NCBI RefSeq assembly: GCF_028009165.1
Contig: NC_079245.1
Location: 2,976,001-3,040,000, forward strand
Source of the DNA: Akanthomyces muscarius
Lineage: Eukaryota > Ascomycota > Sordariomycetes > Hypocreales > Cordycipitaceae
Reading direction: 5' to 3'
Length of the DNA: 64,000 nt
Made by a program: the position numbers and the translations under genes. Under the pieces are notes generated by a model that saw nothing but the letters and a program-made list of their open reading frames with translations, was not told the DNA's origin and ran no database searches. This document shows positions 43,268 through 53,287 of this stretch, in pieces (position 1 is the stretch's first letter; each line of letters begins with the position of its first letter).

Positions 43268-43526
43268 ATGAAGCTCATCACCATTGCTGCATCGACCCTC
43301 CTCGTGGGCCTTGCGTTGGCCACATCGCCCCCCAAGCCTGATGGCACGGACTGTCCTCACACCGGAAAGCCGCCCGTGAAGGAATGCCCTCTGGGCCAAC
43401 ACCTGGTAAGAGCTTCGAGTTGGACGATGTTTTCCCACAGCGCTGATAGCCATCTTTAATCAGGAGTTTAACGCTTTCAATCCTGGCGGCCCGCCCGTTT
43501 GCATTCCTGACGGCGCGGTGCAGTAG
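43268..43526 (+). CDS. Small secreted peptide, 66 aa
   Basis: Family not recognised. Exons are 43268-43405 and 43464-43526; the 58-bp intron has a GTAAGA donor and AATCAG acceptor, phase 0. A signal peptide spans residues 1-19 (MKLITIAASTLLVGLALAT). The mature peptide of about 47 residues is Pro/Gly-rich with three cysteines (GTDCPHTG, KECPLG and PVCIPDG). The odd cysteine count allows one disulfide and one free thiol or a dimer. The TATA-like box and intron support a real gene. The gene stands alone between an unknown gene and a membrane protein gene. It could be an effector or a processed extracellular peptide. Confidence 0.65.
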
Positions 43527-43987
43527 CACTGAACCACAACCCTGATCTCGACTTTTTGCTTTTATGAAACTAGAAATCAGATATTCAAGTAGCAGAATAT
43601 TACAGTTCTTTTATTGGAATTTCTGCTTCACTCTTTTAAAAGCATCTTTATTTTACGCCTACAAGCGAGCTCAATAGACGCTGAGCAGCGACCGCCCGTT
43701 CGCCAAGCATGTGCTTGTGGAGAAGCCCAACTCGAATGCGAAAGCTACACCTGAAATCGCTTGCAAAGCAACTGATTTAAAATTCTAAAAGAAGGCACCG
43801 ATTGCGTAATTTGTTCCTTACTAATAAGAAACGGAGTTGGAGAGTGCTTGCTGCAGCATGCAGGCTAGATTTTACACGTGACAAAGGCCACCGAAATCTC
43901 ACCAACCACCTAATCGAGCTTCGGAGCCTGTTTCCGATCACAGCCAACCACACACCGAACCAACCAACCAACCAACCACAAAAAAGA
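43527..43987. other. Intergenic, promoter of the membrane-protein gene
   Basis: No coding frame is supported. The leader just before 43988 contains an AACC(A) microrepeat (43955-43978). Confidence 0.5.
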
Positions 43988-44929
43988 ATGTCGGAGGCGC
44001 AACAACCCCCAAACGGGGTGTCCCCATACAAGATTGACTGGCCCTTCAACGGCTGGCTGGTCCTGATCCTCCTCTTTGCCTACGGCTGCCTCGTCGGCAG
44101 CCGCAAGCTGCTCCTCGGCGTGGTGCTCCTCAGCAGCCTAGTCGTCCTGCTCACTGACCGCACCTCGACCTGGCGGCAGACCTTCACCCTCCTCCTCGAG
44201 CTCCCGCTCGGCCTCGGCTCTGTGCTCTACTACCTCTCCGCCCCGGCCTCCTTCCGCGTGCGGCACTTCCGCACCTTTACCATCTGCGTCAACCTCGCCG
44301 TGTGCCTGTACGTCGGGCTGGGCGTGGTGCTCGTGCCCGCCGAGCGCACCTTTCGCGGGTGGTGCGGCCGGCTCGCGGGCTTCTGGCTGTTTGCGTCGCT
44401 CGTCCAGCAGGCGCGGTACAAGGGCTGGCTGCAGACGCTGGTCCCGCACGACCGCGTGCTCGTCTACACGGCCGTCAGCAAGACGTGGATCGTCGCGCAC
44501 GCCGTGTACCGCTACATCCTGCGCACCATGCCGGCGACGTACGGCGCGGGCCACCGCGAGCGGCTGCTCGACGCGCTGACGCTCGCGCTGACGATGCTGC
44601 TGTCGCGCGCGGCGGGCCTGCCGTACGCGCACTGCTTCGTCATGGCCGACGTGCTGGTGGTGCCGGCGGCGGCGGCGTGGTCGGCGCTGGCGACCGCGTG
44701 GGACCTGCTGCCGCCTGTCCGGGGCGAGAGCATCGGGTTTGACATTGAGAGGGATCTGTTCCTGGCGGGCCTGCAGCTGTCGGTGGCGCTGGTGGCGGCC
44801 GCGGGCATGTTTGATGCGTGGGTGGACAAGTCGGTCGAGGACGAGAAGCGCGAAAAGGCAAAGAATCCGCAGCCGCCACCGCAGCCGCGCAAGGCGGTCG
44901 TTACGAGCTATGAGACGTATGAAGTTTAG
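43988..44929 (+). CDS. Multi-pass integral membrane protein, 313 aa
   Basis: Function unknown. Single exon; the ATG at 43988 lies in AAAAAGAATGTCG, a good fungal start context, while the frame further upstream is leader. Hydropathy suggests seven to nine membrane helices, including WLVLILLFAYGCLVG (about residues 22-36), LLLGVVLLSSLVVLL (about 40-54), LLLELPLGLGSVLYYL (about 67-82), FTICVNLAVCLYVGLGVVLV (about 94-113), GFWLFASLVQQ (about 129-139) and LQLSVALVAAAGMFDAWV near 275. The C-terminus is a hydrophilic tail with KNPQPPPQPRK. There are no transporter signature motifs. Third-position GC is very high from 44200 to 44800, producing long antisense frames. Confidence 0.75.
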   Translation: MSEAQQPPNGVSPYKIDWPFNGWLVLILLFAYGCLVGSRKLLLGVVLLSSLVVLLTDRTSTWRQTFTLLLELPLGLGSVLYYLSAPASFRVRHFRTFTICVNLAVCLYVGLGVVLVPAERTFRGWCGRLAGFWLFASLVQQARYKGWLQTLVPHDRVLVYTAVSKTWIVAHAVYRYILRTMPATYGAGHRERLLDALTLALTMLLSRAAGLPYAHCFVMADVLVVPAAAAWSALATAWDLLPPVRGESIGFDIERDLFLAGLQLSVALVAAAGMFDAWVDKSVEDEKREKAKNPQPPPQPRKAVVTSYETYEV

Positions 44930-45239
44930 ATCATGGACATGTTTTGCGTATATAGGAGATATGAGATTTGTCCCATATGAAATGAGAAACATGATGCGAA
45001 CTAGAATTTGGACACTTTAAACAAGTTTTACAACTGCGAAACATTTATGAGCCTAGGATGGTAGATCGTTTACATGGGGAGAGATTCTTCTGATTGCTAT
45101 AGATGTACAGCCGTACGGCGCAATCGGCGTCACTTGTCTGCGACTGTTAGGGCTATGATGGGTTGCAGATCCCCCAACAGTGTGGCAATCAAGATGGCTG
45201 CCACGCCGAGGAATTGCCCGCGCTGCAGAAGGATATCAT

Positions 45240-45690
45240 ACGATTAGACTCTCTAGCATGCCAGCCACCACAGGTTTGTCTGGAGGCTTGCGGAGGTGGG
45301 GTAGCTTGGTGTTTGACTGCAGTTCTCGCCGTGTCTCGGCGCATGGATGTGGCCGCAGACGTCGAGTTCGGGGCGGGCTGGCGGCCGAGATGCACACAGC
45401 CGTAGCCCATGTCAATGTGAGGGCGGAGAAGACTATGCGCGAGGAGAATATCAATATTGGCGGCGGCAAGATTGTCGTTGCGACTGTTCTAGGAGCGAGG
45501 TCATTGAAATGCTAAGCTGGTACCGGCCACAACGACCTTATGGGAATAGCTGCGCGGCGAGCCACGGCAAAGCGGCCCACAAGGAACAGACTGCGTGAGG
45601 TCGCCAGCGTGGACACTTTCGCTGTCCGGCAAAGGAATACGGTTGTTGTGTGTATCGGAGATGCAAGCGACAGAGAGAGGATCTCAGTCA
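45240..45690 (-). pseudogene. Decayed calcineurin-like metallophosphoesterase
   Basis: No long frame exists, but family motifs survive in order on the minus strand. CISDTHNNRIPLPDSES followed by VHAGDLTQ is at about 45600-45672 (the Asp-x-His and Gly-Asp metal motifs). YSHKVVVAG at about 45522-45548 corresponds to the approach to the GNHD motif but ends in TS instead. NIDILLAH then HIDMGYGCVHLGRQ lies at about 45380-45450. After a frameshift near 45375, ARPELDVCGHIHAPRHGEN (45316-45372) carries the GHIH motif. Stops, the frameshift and missing central sequence show it is non-functional. The family resembles fungal MPPED1/2-like phosphoesterases. Confidence 0.7.
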
Positions 45691-46914
45691 GTGGATGTGG
45701 CGGCAGGAGCCGATGGCAGAGGAACTGAACACCGGTGAGGTTACGGCCGGTAAAATTAGCCGCTGCTAGATCGACTCTTCTTGATCGACGAAATATGGCG
45801 CTCAAGTCGGCGGAGATGGCTGGATCAATCGACCTTCTCAGTGTTTGCGCAGCACTAACGTTACTCACTACACCCTACCACAAATGTCTCGGCTGTGGGA
45901 CAAAGCCAATGATATATTGTATGGCTGCGGAGATCGTTCGAGTATGAGCGCATGTTGTACTGTGCATCATGCAGTGCTACGTCCGGCTGCAAGTTTGATG
46001 CAGCCGATCTGTATCGGTTCAACCTCTCGATGGAACCAATAGTGGCGTTTGTAGGAACCTACGATGAAGCCATGATCCCCTCTACCAGTAGGCACTTGGG
46101 AATTAGATTAGCTGCCCACCACAGGCCAGCACGCCACCCGGTTTAGCGGCCGTTCCAGCTGCGGAGAGGAACCAATCGCCCCCCGTCAGCACTAACGTGT
46201 GCGTGGCTCACCGGCCATCGAATTAGATCATGAGCGCATCATCTTGAAATCGTCATCGACGAGAGCAGAAAAAAAAAGACCAAACGAGCCTGAACGGATT
46301 GAAAAAGCCTATACCGCATCAATCGCTGGGCTGCTGCTAGACTTGACCTTGATGCCTGCTTACAGCTTCGCCAATGAGGCGCGTACCTGAGAAACCTCGG
46401 GGAGCGGCCTCGGCCGTCCCCCGAAACCTTGCGTGGTACCGGCAGCACTACGAATGAAGCCCCAGAACCCTTGCTTTTTCACGGCAAGTAAATAGTTGTG
46501 GGACGCGACATGTTCCGCGCCTTCAGCTTAGTTACTATTCATCTTAGCCTGCTGCATGTCTTGGTCGAGGGTTCTGCTCTCCAGCCGCCACCCTTGCTGG
46601 GTGGCTTTTTAAATGTCCCGCCCGCCTTCTCATCTCTTCAGCAAATTTCAATCCGGCTCTCTGCTCGTCATCGCCTCCTCCACCTAGATATCATAGCGCC
46701 TCCAAAGCACGCAAGGCACAGTGTGTGGGTGTTGTTGTATAGCTTCAGCCCGTCAGACTGCACACCGACCCGCAGTGTCAGATTTCTAATATCCGCACAT
46801 CTGACTCTTTACCTCCGCTCGCCTCGCCTCCTCACCCCCTCCTCTCCCTCCGCGCTTCCTGCGCTTCAATTCCCCTGGAGTCGCGGCCTCAATCTCATAT
46901 TATTCCTGCAAAAC
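45691..46914. other. Intergenic, MFS promoter side
   Basis: No gene is supported. The final 300 bp before 46915 are strongly CT-rich, consistent with a promoter and leader. Confidence 0.5.
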
Positions 46915-48512
46915 ATGGCTCCTGCTGCGGATCACGAGACGGCGCCGCTGCTGGCGGATCGCCGCGACCCCGAGGATGCGCTGACCAGCTCGGTCGACAC
47001 CATCTGCGCCGCCGACTTTGACCCGGATGGCGACAGCGAGAATCCGCTCGAGTGGACGACGCCGTATAAATGGTTCATCGTATTTTTGCTGGCCATGTCT
47101 GCCTTTACTGTGTATGTAGTCTTTGCCTTCGGATTGACTCCCATCTGCTGACACGCAACAGCACGTTTTCCTGCGTCTCCGTCGTGCCCGTGGCCCGGCG
47201 CATATCCCGCGACCTCGGCGGCAGCCCCAACGACACCTCGTCCGAGGTGCTCCTCGTCACCATTTGGGAGCTTGGCGAGGCCGCCGGCCCGCTGCTCATC
47301 GGCTCGCTCTCGGAGCTCTTTGGCCGCTCGCCCGTCGTCAACACGGCCAACGTGCTCTTCGTCGGCGCCCTCGTCCTCGGCGCCCTCGCCCCGACGCTGC
47401 GCTTTCTCACCTTTACCCGCGCCCTGACCGGCGCCGCCGTCGCCATCAACGTCCTCGGCCCGGCCATCATTGGCGACATGTTCGTCCCCGAGCAGCGCGG
47501 CACCGCCATGAGCATGATCCTCTTCGCGCCGCTCCTCGGCAGCTCGCTCGGCCCCGCGTTCAGCGGCGCCGCCATCGAGACGCTCAGCTGGCGCGTCATC
47601 ATCTTTGTCAGCGTTGTACTGGCCGCCGTGTGCTACTCCATCTCGTTTGTCTTCTTCCGCGAGACGTACAAGCCCGCCATCCTGCGCCGCCGCGCCGCCA
47701 AGCTGCGCGCTGCGAGCCCAGCGTCGGACATGGACAAGCCCGTGACCAAGCACACGTACAGGTCGCTCTGGCTATCCATTGCGCGACCCGTCACTGTGCT
47801 TGCCAGCAGCGGCGTGCTCATTGCGATTTCTTTTTACATTGCCATCATGTTTTCGCACTTTTACGTGGCAGCCATTACGATGCCGAGAATTATCGAGGAC
47901 ATTTACCACTTGTCACCAACGGCGGCCGGACTTTCTTTCTTTTCTAATGGTAACGATTCCGCTTTCTTACAGCAAGTACCTCGCTAACACGTTGCAGCCC
48001 TCGGATCTCTGATCGGCATCATGGTCTGCAAGTCATGGCTGGACAGCATCTATGTCAAGCTTCGTGACAACAACAATGGAGTTGGACTGCCGGAATTCCG
48101 TCTGCCAATTGCCATTTTCGGCGCCGTTACCATCGTCCCTGCCGTTGCGCTCTACGGCTGGTGTGCCCAGTATAAATGGAACCTCTACCTCTTCCTTGTC
48201 GCCTGCGTCTGGGTCCGCATGTCCCTCATCATGTCCTTTACGCCCCTCACCGCCTACGTCGTCGACGCCTGTGGTCTTTACTCAGCCTCTGCACTGACGG
48301 CTGTCATTGTCATCCGCTGTCTTGCTGGGGCTTTCTTGCCACTTGCAATAGACAAGCTTGTCAATCAGTTGGGCTATGGCTGGGGCTTTAGCGTGTATGC
48401 GCTGGCCACGCTGGTGGTGGTTTCGGTGCCTGTTGCCCTCTACTACAAGGGCGAAAGTTGGAGAAAGAATAGCGAGTATACAAGGGTGGAGGAGCATGTC
48501 GAAGCTGATTAG
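46915..48512 (+). CDS. Major facilitator superfamily transporter (DHA1-like multidrug type)
   Basis: Plasma-membrane proton-coupled transporter of the fungal DHA1-like group, 499 aa. Exons: 46915-47111, 47162-47949 and 47998-48512; introns of 50 and 48 bp. The cytosolic N-terminus (residues 1-52) holds NPLEWTTPYKW just before helix 1, as in this group. Helix 2 and the loop contain LVTIWELGEAAGPLLIGSLS followed by ELFGRSP, the motif-A position. TRALTGAAVAINVLGPAIIGDMF and EQRGTAMS are also typical, as is FRETYKPAILRRRAAKLR in the central loop. Twelve helices are expected. Substrate cannot be read from sequence; drug, siderophore or metabolite efflux are all possible. No biosynthetic genes adjoin it. 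Confidence 0.9.
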
Positions 48513-48759
48513 ACAAAACAGAATGTTACGGGGACCTTGTTATAGACATGTACATATAACCTAGAGTCAATACCATTTCGCATATGACCCGCGACCGTGA
48601 TGAATATACTTTCGCTCTCCATGCGACTCACACCAGTTTCTTCGAGCGTAATGTTCATGCATTTTATGTAAGCAATGATGTCATGAGCTGTTCGACTGAC
48701 TACTCTGCTTGTAGCCTCGTCATTTTCTCATGGTTCTCATTCATACCAATTTTCTCAGA

Positions 48760-49239
48760 ATGACAACTCAACAGAAGAACGACACTTACCATCTCCCAGA
48801 TGCGGCTCCACACATCATAAAAGGCGATGTTAGCGGCACCGATTCTCTCCCTTGGGCTCTGTATTCCATCCAAAGCGCAATCTCCGAGACTAGCCTGAAC
48901 CATCTCGTAACGGATTTGGAACAGGGGCTTGTTATAAATGTGCCTAGTGGGGAAGATATTCACCTTGTTCGCCTCGCGCCAACATCATCGCTGTACCAGC
49001 CCAGCCTTGAGTCGGCATTAAAGACCCATATCCAATACGGCAACGACAATAAATCGAACTTGGCCTACTTCCCTTACGGGTTGCTAGTCGTAAGCGAAAA
49101 AAACTGGACGGCTCAGGGCCTATGGCTCATTTCCGTGGATTTTGAGGACGGCAACCCGGTGACAGCGTTCCGACTGAAGACAACGGACGTTGGCCAAGTG
49201 TGTGAGACGTTGAGAAATGATGATGACTCTGCAAGTTAA
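48760..49239 (+). CDS. Hypothetical protein, 159 aa
   Basis: Family not recognised. Single exon. I chose the ATG at 48760 because it has A at -3; an earlier in-frame ATG at 48730 would add ten residues. No signal peptide or membrane helix. The protein looks globular with alternating strands (EQGLVINVPSGEDIHLVRLA, LAYFPYGLLVVSEKNW, LWLISVDFEDGNPVTAFRL) and an acidic end. It follows the MFS gene by 250 bp on the same strand, but no joint function is evident. Confidence 0.6.
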   Translation: MTTQQKNDTYHLPDAAPHIIKGDVSGTDSLPWALYSIQSAISETSLNHLVTDLEQGLVINVPSGEDIHLVRLAPTSSLYQPSLESALKTHIQYGNDNKSNLAYFPYGLLVVSEKNWTAQGLWLISVDFEDGNPVTAFRLKTTDVGQVCETLRNDDDSAS

Positions 49240-49670
49240 ATGGAGGAAGATTACAAGATGACCGACTAGCACATCTATGGGGAGCCCCATTTTCCATTTG
49301 GCCCGCGCAACTACTCAAATACGCCACATCCTCAGGTTTCCGTTGGCCTTTGTCCGGCTGCGGGCGTCAGCTCCATGCTGCGGATCGTCATGTCCGCCAT
49401 GCAACTGGCCACACCTCGACTAAAGACGCTGTCGCAGTGTAAATATTTGTATCCCTAGGACATTGTTTTGAAAAGAATCAGTAGAGATAGCTGTATTACA
49501 ATTAAAAATTATCATCTCATATTTGGTTAATGAGTTAAGACGCAGCCGCATAATGCGGCAGAATCGGGATGCCCTTGGTGGGGCTTTGAGCTGGTAGCTC
49601 CCGACAAGACGTCGCGCAATGCTTCAACATCGCACACACGACATCGGCAAGGTCGAACTGGCGCTGCATC
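49240..49670. other. Intergenic, CDC43 promoter
   Basis: No gene is supported. The stretch around 49490-49530 is AT-rich. Confidence 0.5.
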
Positions 49671-51039
49671 ATGGCCGCTACCGAGAGCCCTGTTCTCGAT
49701 GTAGAGAGGCACATCAAGTACTGGAAGCGCTGCCACGGCAGCTTTCTGCCTGCCCCGTACACCTCCAACGACTCCACCCGGCTCACACTCGCCTGCTTCA
49801 TCGTCTCGTCGCTGGACTTGCTGCGGTCGCCGCTCACAGCGCCAGAACGTGCTGCGATCCGGACGTGGGTTCTCAGCCTGCAGCATCCAGACGGTGGCTT
49901 CTGCGGAAGCGCGACGCACGCACCCGCCGGAGCCTCGGCGGGCGACGCCAACCTTGCGGCCACCTTTTTTGCGCTCGTGCTCCTCGCACTAGCGGCTGTC
50001 GGCACGGGCTCGGAGAGGGATGAGCAGAATGCATTTGCTGGTGTTCAAAGGAGACAACTGCTTATTTGGTTGAGGCGACTGCAAAGGGACGCGGACGGTG
50101 CAATGGGACAGGTATTGTGGGAGGGAGAGTCTGTGGGCGGGCATGATGTACGAAACAGCTACATGGCGGCGGGTATTCGGTGGATGATGAGAGGGGATCT
50201 GGACAAACAGGATGAGAGGTGGGTGGAGGATTTGAATCTTGAGAAGCTGGTCAAGTTCATCTCTCAGACGCAGACACATGATGGTGGCATGGGCGAGACA
50301 ACGTCACATCACGAGTCGCATGGTAATGTTTCCATCCCAGCGGCGGCTGTTCTACCACTGACTTGTGGTAGGTGGTTATACATTTTGCGCACTATCCACG
50401 CTGAGTTTGCTTTCCCGACCCGCGTCGACAGGCAAGAGAACGGAAGCAGCAGACAAGCACATCCCGGACAGCGCACAGCTCCTCAAGTTTCTATCCCATC
50501 GGCAGTTCATATACCACGCTGACGAAGAAACGGCGCACGAGGATGACGAGGAGAACTTTATCGAAAAGGAGCTCGCGCAGCTGCAACTAGACGGCCCGCC
50601 TACCTTTGTCGGCTGCAACGGCCGCTGGAATAAAAAGGCAGACACCTGCTATTTCTGGTGGGCAGCCGGTGCGCTATCGGTAGGATGCTTCCATCTCAAA
50701 GTACCGCTCTTGTGTTTATTTCAACTGACAGGCCTGTGCTAGCTCCTCGACAGAGAGTCGATGCTGCGCCGGGAACCGGCCAGCAACTACCTGACGGGCA
50801 TCACGCAGCACCGCATCGGAGGGTTCGCCAAGACGACGGGGGCGCCGCCGGACATTTACCACTCGTACCTGGGACTGACGGCGCTGGCGGTCATGGGCGA
50901 GCCCAAGCTCAAGGAGCTCGACGCCGAGCTGTGCTGCAGTGCCGAGGTGGCGGCTTGCATCGCCAAGGCGCGAGACGGCCTGCTGGCGGCGGAAAAGGCG
51001 GAAGCTGCGATGGATTGGGAAAATGACGGATTCTGGTAG
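49671..51039 (+). CDS. CDC43: Protein geranylgeranyltransferase type I beta subunit
   Basis: Catalytic beta subunit that, with the shared alpha subunit, attaches geranylgeranyl to C-terminal CaaX cysteines of Rho/Cdc42-type GTPases. Protein of 418 aa. Exons: 49671-50322, 50372-50679 and 50743-51039, all in frame. The alpha-alpha barrel repeats are visible as QF-like motifs: SLQHPDGGFCGS (about residue 65), TQTHDGGMGET (about 205), PPTFVGCNGRWNKKADTCYFWWAAGAL (about 290) and TGITQHRIGGFAKTTGAPPDIYHSYLGL (about 340). The zinc ligands are expected Asp/Cys in GRWNKKADTCYFWW and His in DIYHSYLGLTALAVMGE. An acidic insertion (ADEETAHEDDEENFIEKEL) is unusual but lies in a loop. Confidence 0.93.
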
Positions 51040-51222
51040 TCCAAGTGCTATGAAATAAGAAGAGTATTGTTTTTTCAACAGGCATGGGTAGTTATGCGAT
51101 TGTATCTTCCACGTTTGTTTGTTCCGATGATGTGGGGCGAATTGGACGAGTGACGTTTTTCTAGCTGCTCGGCGCATCGCGACCTTTTTTCTCCCATTAA
51201 CCATTTCACAAATCCCACAGCC

Positions 51223-51657
51223 ATGTCGTCAAAACCCGAGGAAGGCTCGGAGCAGAGTCCTTGGACCGGCGAAGCCAAGCAAAAATTCGCAACGTATGCG
51301 GCGTCAATCGACACCGATCTGTTACAAAAGACAAAAAGCTGACTGGGGGACGAATGCTAGGAAATCGAAGAGCGAGTTTTACGATCCATGCCAGGAGGCG
51401 GCGCAGCGAAGCTACAAGTGCCTGTACAGAAACAACGGCGACAAATCCATGTGCACCGACTATTTCCAGTGCGTTTGCGTCTGACTCTGGGCTGTGGTCG
51501 GGAGTGTGCTAACGGGGTCTGTGACAGGGCGTATCGCGATTGCAAGCAAGCTTGGGTAAGTTCTTGACGGGGTAACGTGGGTATGTGGAGTGATGTGCTG
51601 ACTTCTTGTTTCTTGTAGACGGAAAAGCGAAAGAAGGAAGCTGGAAGTTTCTGGTGA
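51223..51657 (+). CDS. COX23: Cytochrome c oxidase assembly factor Cox23 (twin CX9C protein)
   Basis: Small intermembrane-space protein, 81 aa, used in cytochrome oxidase assembly and copper handling. Four tiny exons: 51223-51293, 51361-51468, 51528-51555 and 51619-51657; the third is only 28 bp. Spliced, it gives two CX9C motifs, CQEAAQRSYKC and CTDYFQAYRDC, each with exactly nine residues between cysteines, so it should be a Mia40 substrate forming a helical hairpin. The preceding FYDPC and following KQAWTEKRKKEAGSFW match the Cox23/CHCHD7 family. There is no presequence, as expected for Mia40 import. It starts 183 bp after the CDC43 stop on the same strand. Confidence 0.93.
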
Positions 51658-52209
51658 CGAAGAGATACGACCGAACGAGCCCGAACGAAGCGAGTGTGAA
51701 TAGATGAGGGCCTGCGGACGGGCTATGAGGGCCGCATACTCGGCTTTCGGCATGTATACTAGGCGTATTTGATGGTTGGCGCGTAGCGAATTTCGCTACC
51801 GTGATGTCAAAACATGTACTTTCACGAATCAAGCACAGCACTGTCAACTCCTGCACTTTTATGAAGAGACTTAGTGGCCGCCGCTGCGTAGGATAGCTGG
51901 CCAAATCCATATTCACTGAAAGAAGGTCTGACTGGCAAAGTGAGAAGGACCTGGACTCTTGATGATGCGGGCAAAGTCTTTGTTCCTGAAGAATGAGATT
52001 TTAGTCAGCCACGATCCTGACCCATGGCGCCAACCAGTCAGACGGACATGTCCGTCTCCAACATCACCAAATCGCCACGTATCTTTCGAGGGCTCTTCTG
52101 CAGAGGTTAAAACTCACATGCTGCTGAGCATGGTGTAACAGATTATGGATGAGCTTTGCTCATCACAAGTCAAAATTTCTCAACGATTGCACAAGTCGCG
52201 ATTCTCGCA
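51658..52209. other. Intergenic, no gene supported
   Basis: Nothing recognisable. The right part may contain further decayed sequence of the kinase relic that follows. Confidence 0.4.
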
Positions 52210-52873
52210 ACTATTTCACGTGGAAGCTCTCGGCAAAGAGTGTGTGCTCAAAGTCGTGAGTCGAAGCAACACTCCTGTAGCCCCCCACATAAGAACAAAA
52301 GCAGTACAACAGCCATGCTAGAAGAGATGACTATGTATACGAGTCGGAATTATTCATCTAGGAGTCGGCTGCTTACCGTCGAGCCAAGGAGGCTGGCATT
52401 TGTGCCAAGGGCTTTGTGCCTGACTTTTACCGCACCGTCGCAGCAATAATGGCCAGAGCTAGAGAGCTTTAACAACGATCTCTCAACCCCAAATGCGATG
52501 TTCATCGAATATATCCCCGGTTTGGAAAGATTTCATCTCGGCAATTACACGGAAGAGCGCCTTAACAGGCTTGCGGACATGCTGGCCGAGATTCACGCTG
52601 TGCGAGTGCTTTGGGTAGACTTTGATGGAGCGCGCACTGTGCCCCTCAACCAACCTCTGACGGGACGAGAAGCGAAAGCGTTCTGGCACGAACTGGGTTT
52701 GCTGAAAGACATATATGTCCGACTTGTAGGTGAATCCGGCATAATTTTATATGAAGAAACCGTTACTGACTTGGTGATAGTTGTCGGATGAAGACGTGCA
52801 ATTACTGGTGTGGATGAGCATGATGCCGAAGGATGATGACCAGCTCCACGACAATTGGGTAAAGAAGAAATAA
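52210..52873 (+). pseudogene. Decayed aminoglycoside-phosphotransferase/kinase-like gene
   Basis: Remnant of a fungal small-kinase-fold family. Readable pieces in order: LFHVEALGKECVLKVVSRS (about 52210-52265, lysine strand); SAAYRRAKEAGICAKGFVPDFY (about 52363-52430) after an in-frame TAG; a one-base shift near 52471; then MFIEYIPGLERFHLGNYTEE and RLADMLAEIHA (52498-52600). The text then jumps directly to VLWVDFDGARTV, so the expected HGDxYPRN catalytic loop between helix and DFD is missing. A possible 58-bp intron (52724-52781) leads to SDEDVQLLVWMSMM and a TAA at 52873. A stop, a frameshift and loss of the catalytic loop make it non-functional. Confidence 0.75.
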
Positions 52874-53287
52874 GAAAAATAACAAAGAATATGAAAACAT
52901 AAGGAACATGGAGATTCACTTTGTTGTGAAAGAAAACAATTACAGAAATTGCTCTGTTAGACCTAGGATTGCCATTTAAGTATAACTGCTGCAGGCCAAG
53001 AGTAATTCGCATTGGCTAGCTGACCAGACGCCACAAGTACCTTACTGTGCTTAAACGAAGCCAATCATTCCACTGCTCTTGGCAGGTCGGCACGGTAGTA
53101 ACAAAGAAGCGATGAGCAAGCTGTGTTGGCTTCGGCGATGTCGCAGGCTGCCACCTGCGCCCGCCGTGGTGGTGAGCGCACACAAACTCCACCACGAAAT
53201 CCACACCTCGCCCGAACGGCTGCCAAACCTCGCGGATTCACAAACCATCGCCAAACAGCACTCAGCGCCGCGCCCGACTGAAAACTC
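52874..53287. other. Intergenic, MDM20 promoter
   Basis: No supported gene. A plus frame at 53079-53405 overlaps the true first exon in another frame. Confidence 0.5.

Noticed and set aside
44138..44992. 284-codon minus-strand ORF antisense to the membrane-protein gene
   Set aside because: Arg/His/Gln-rich shadow frame of a GC-rich real gene.
46932..47753. 273-codon minus-strand ORF antisense to the MFS transporter gene
   Set aside because: Shadow frame; the transporter exons on the plus strand are well supported.
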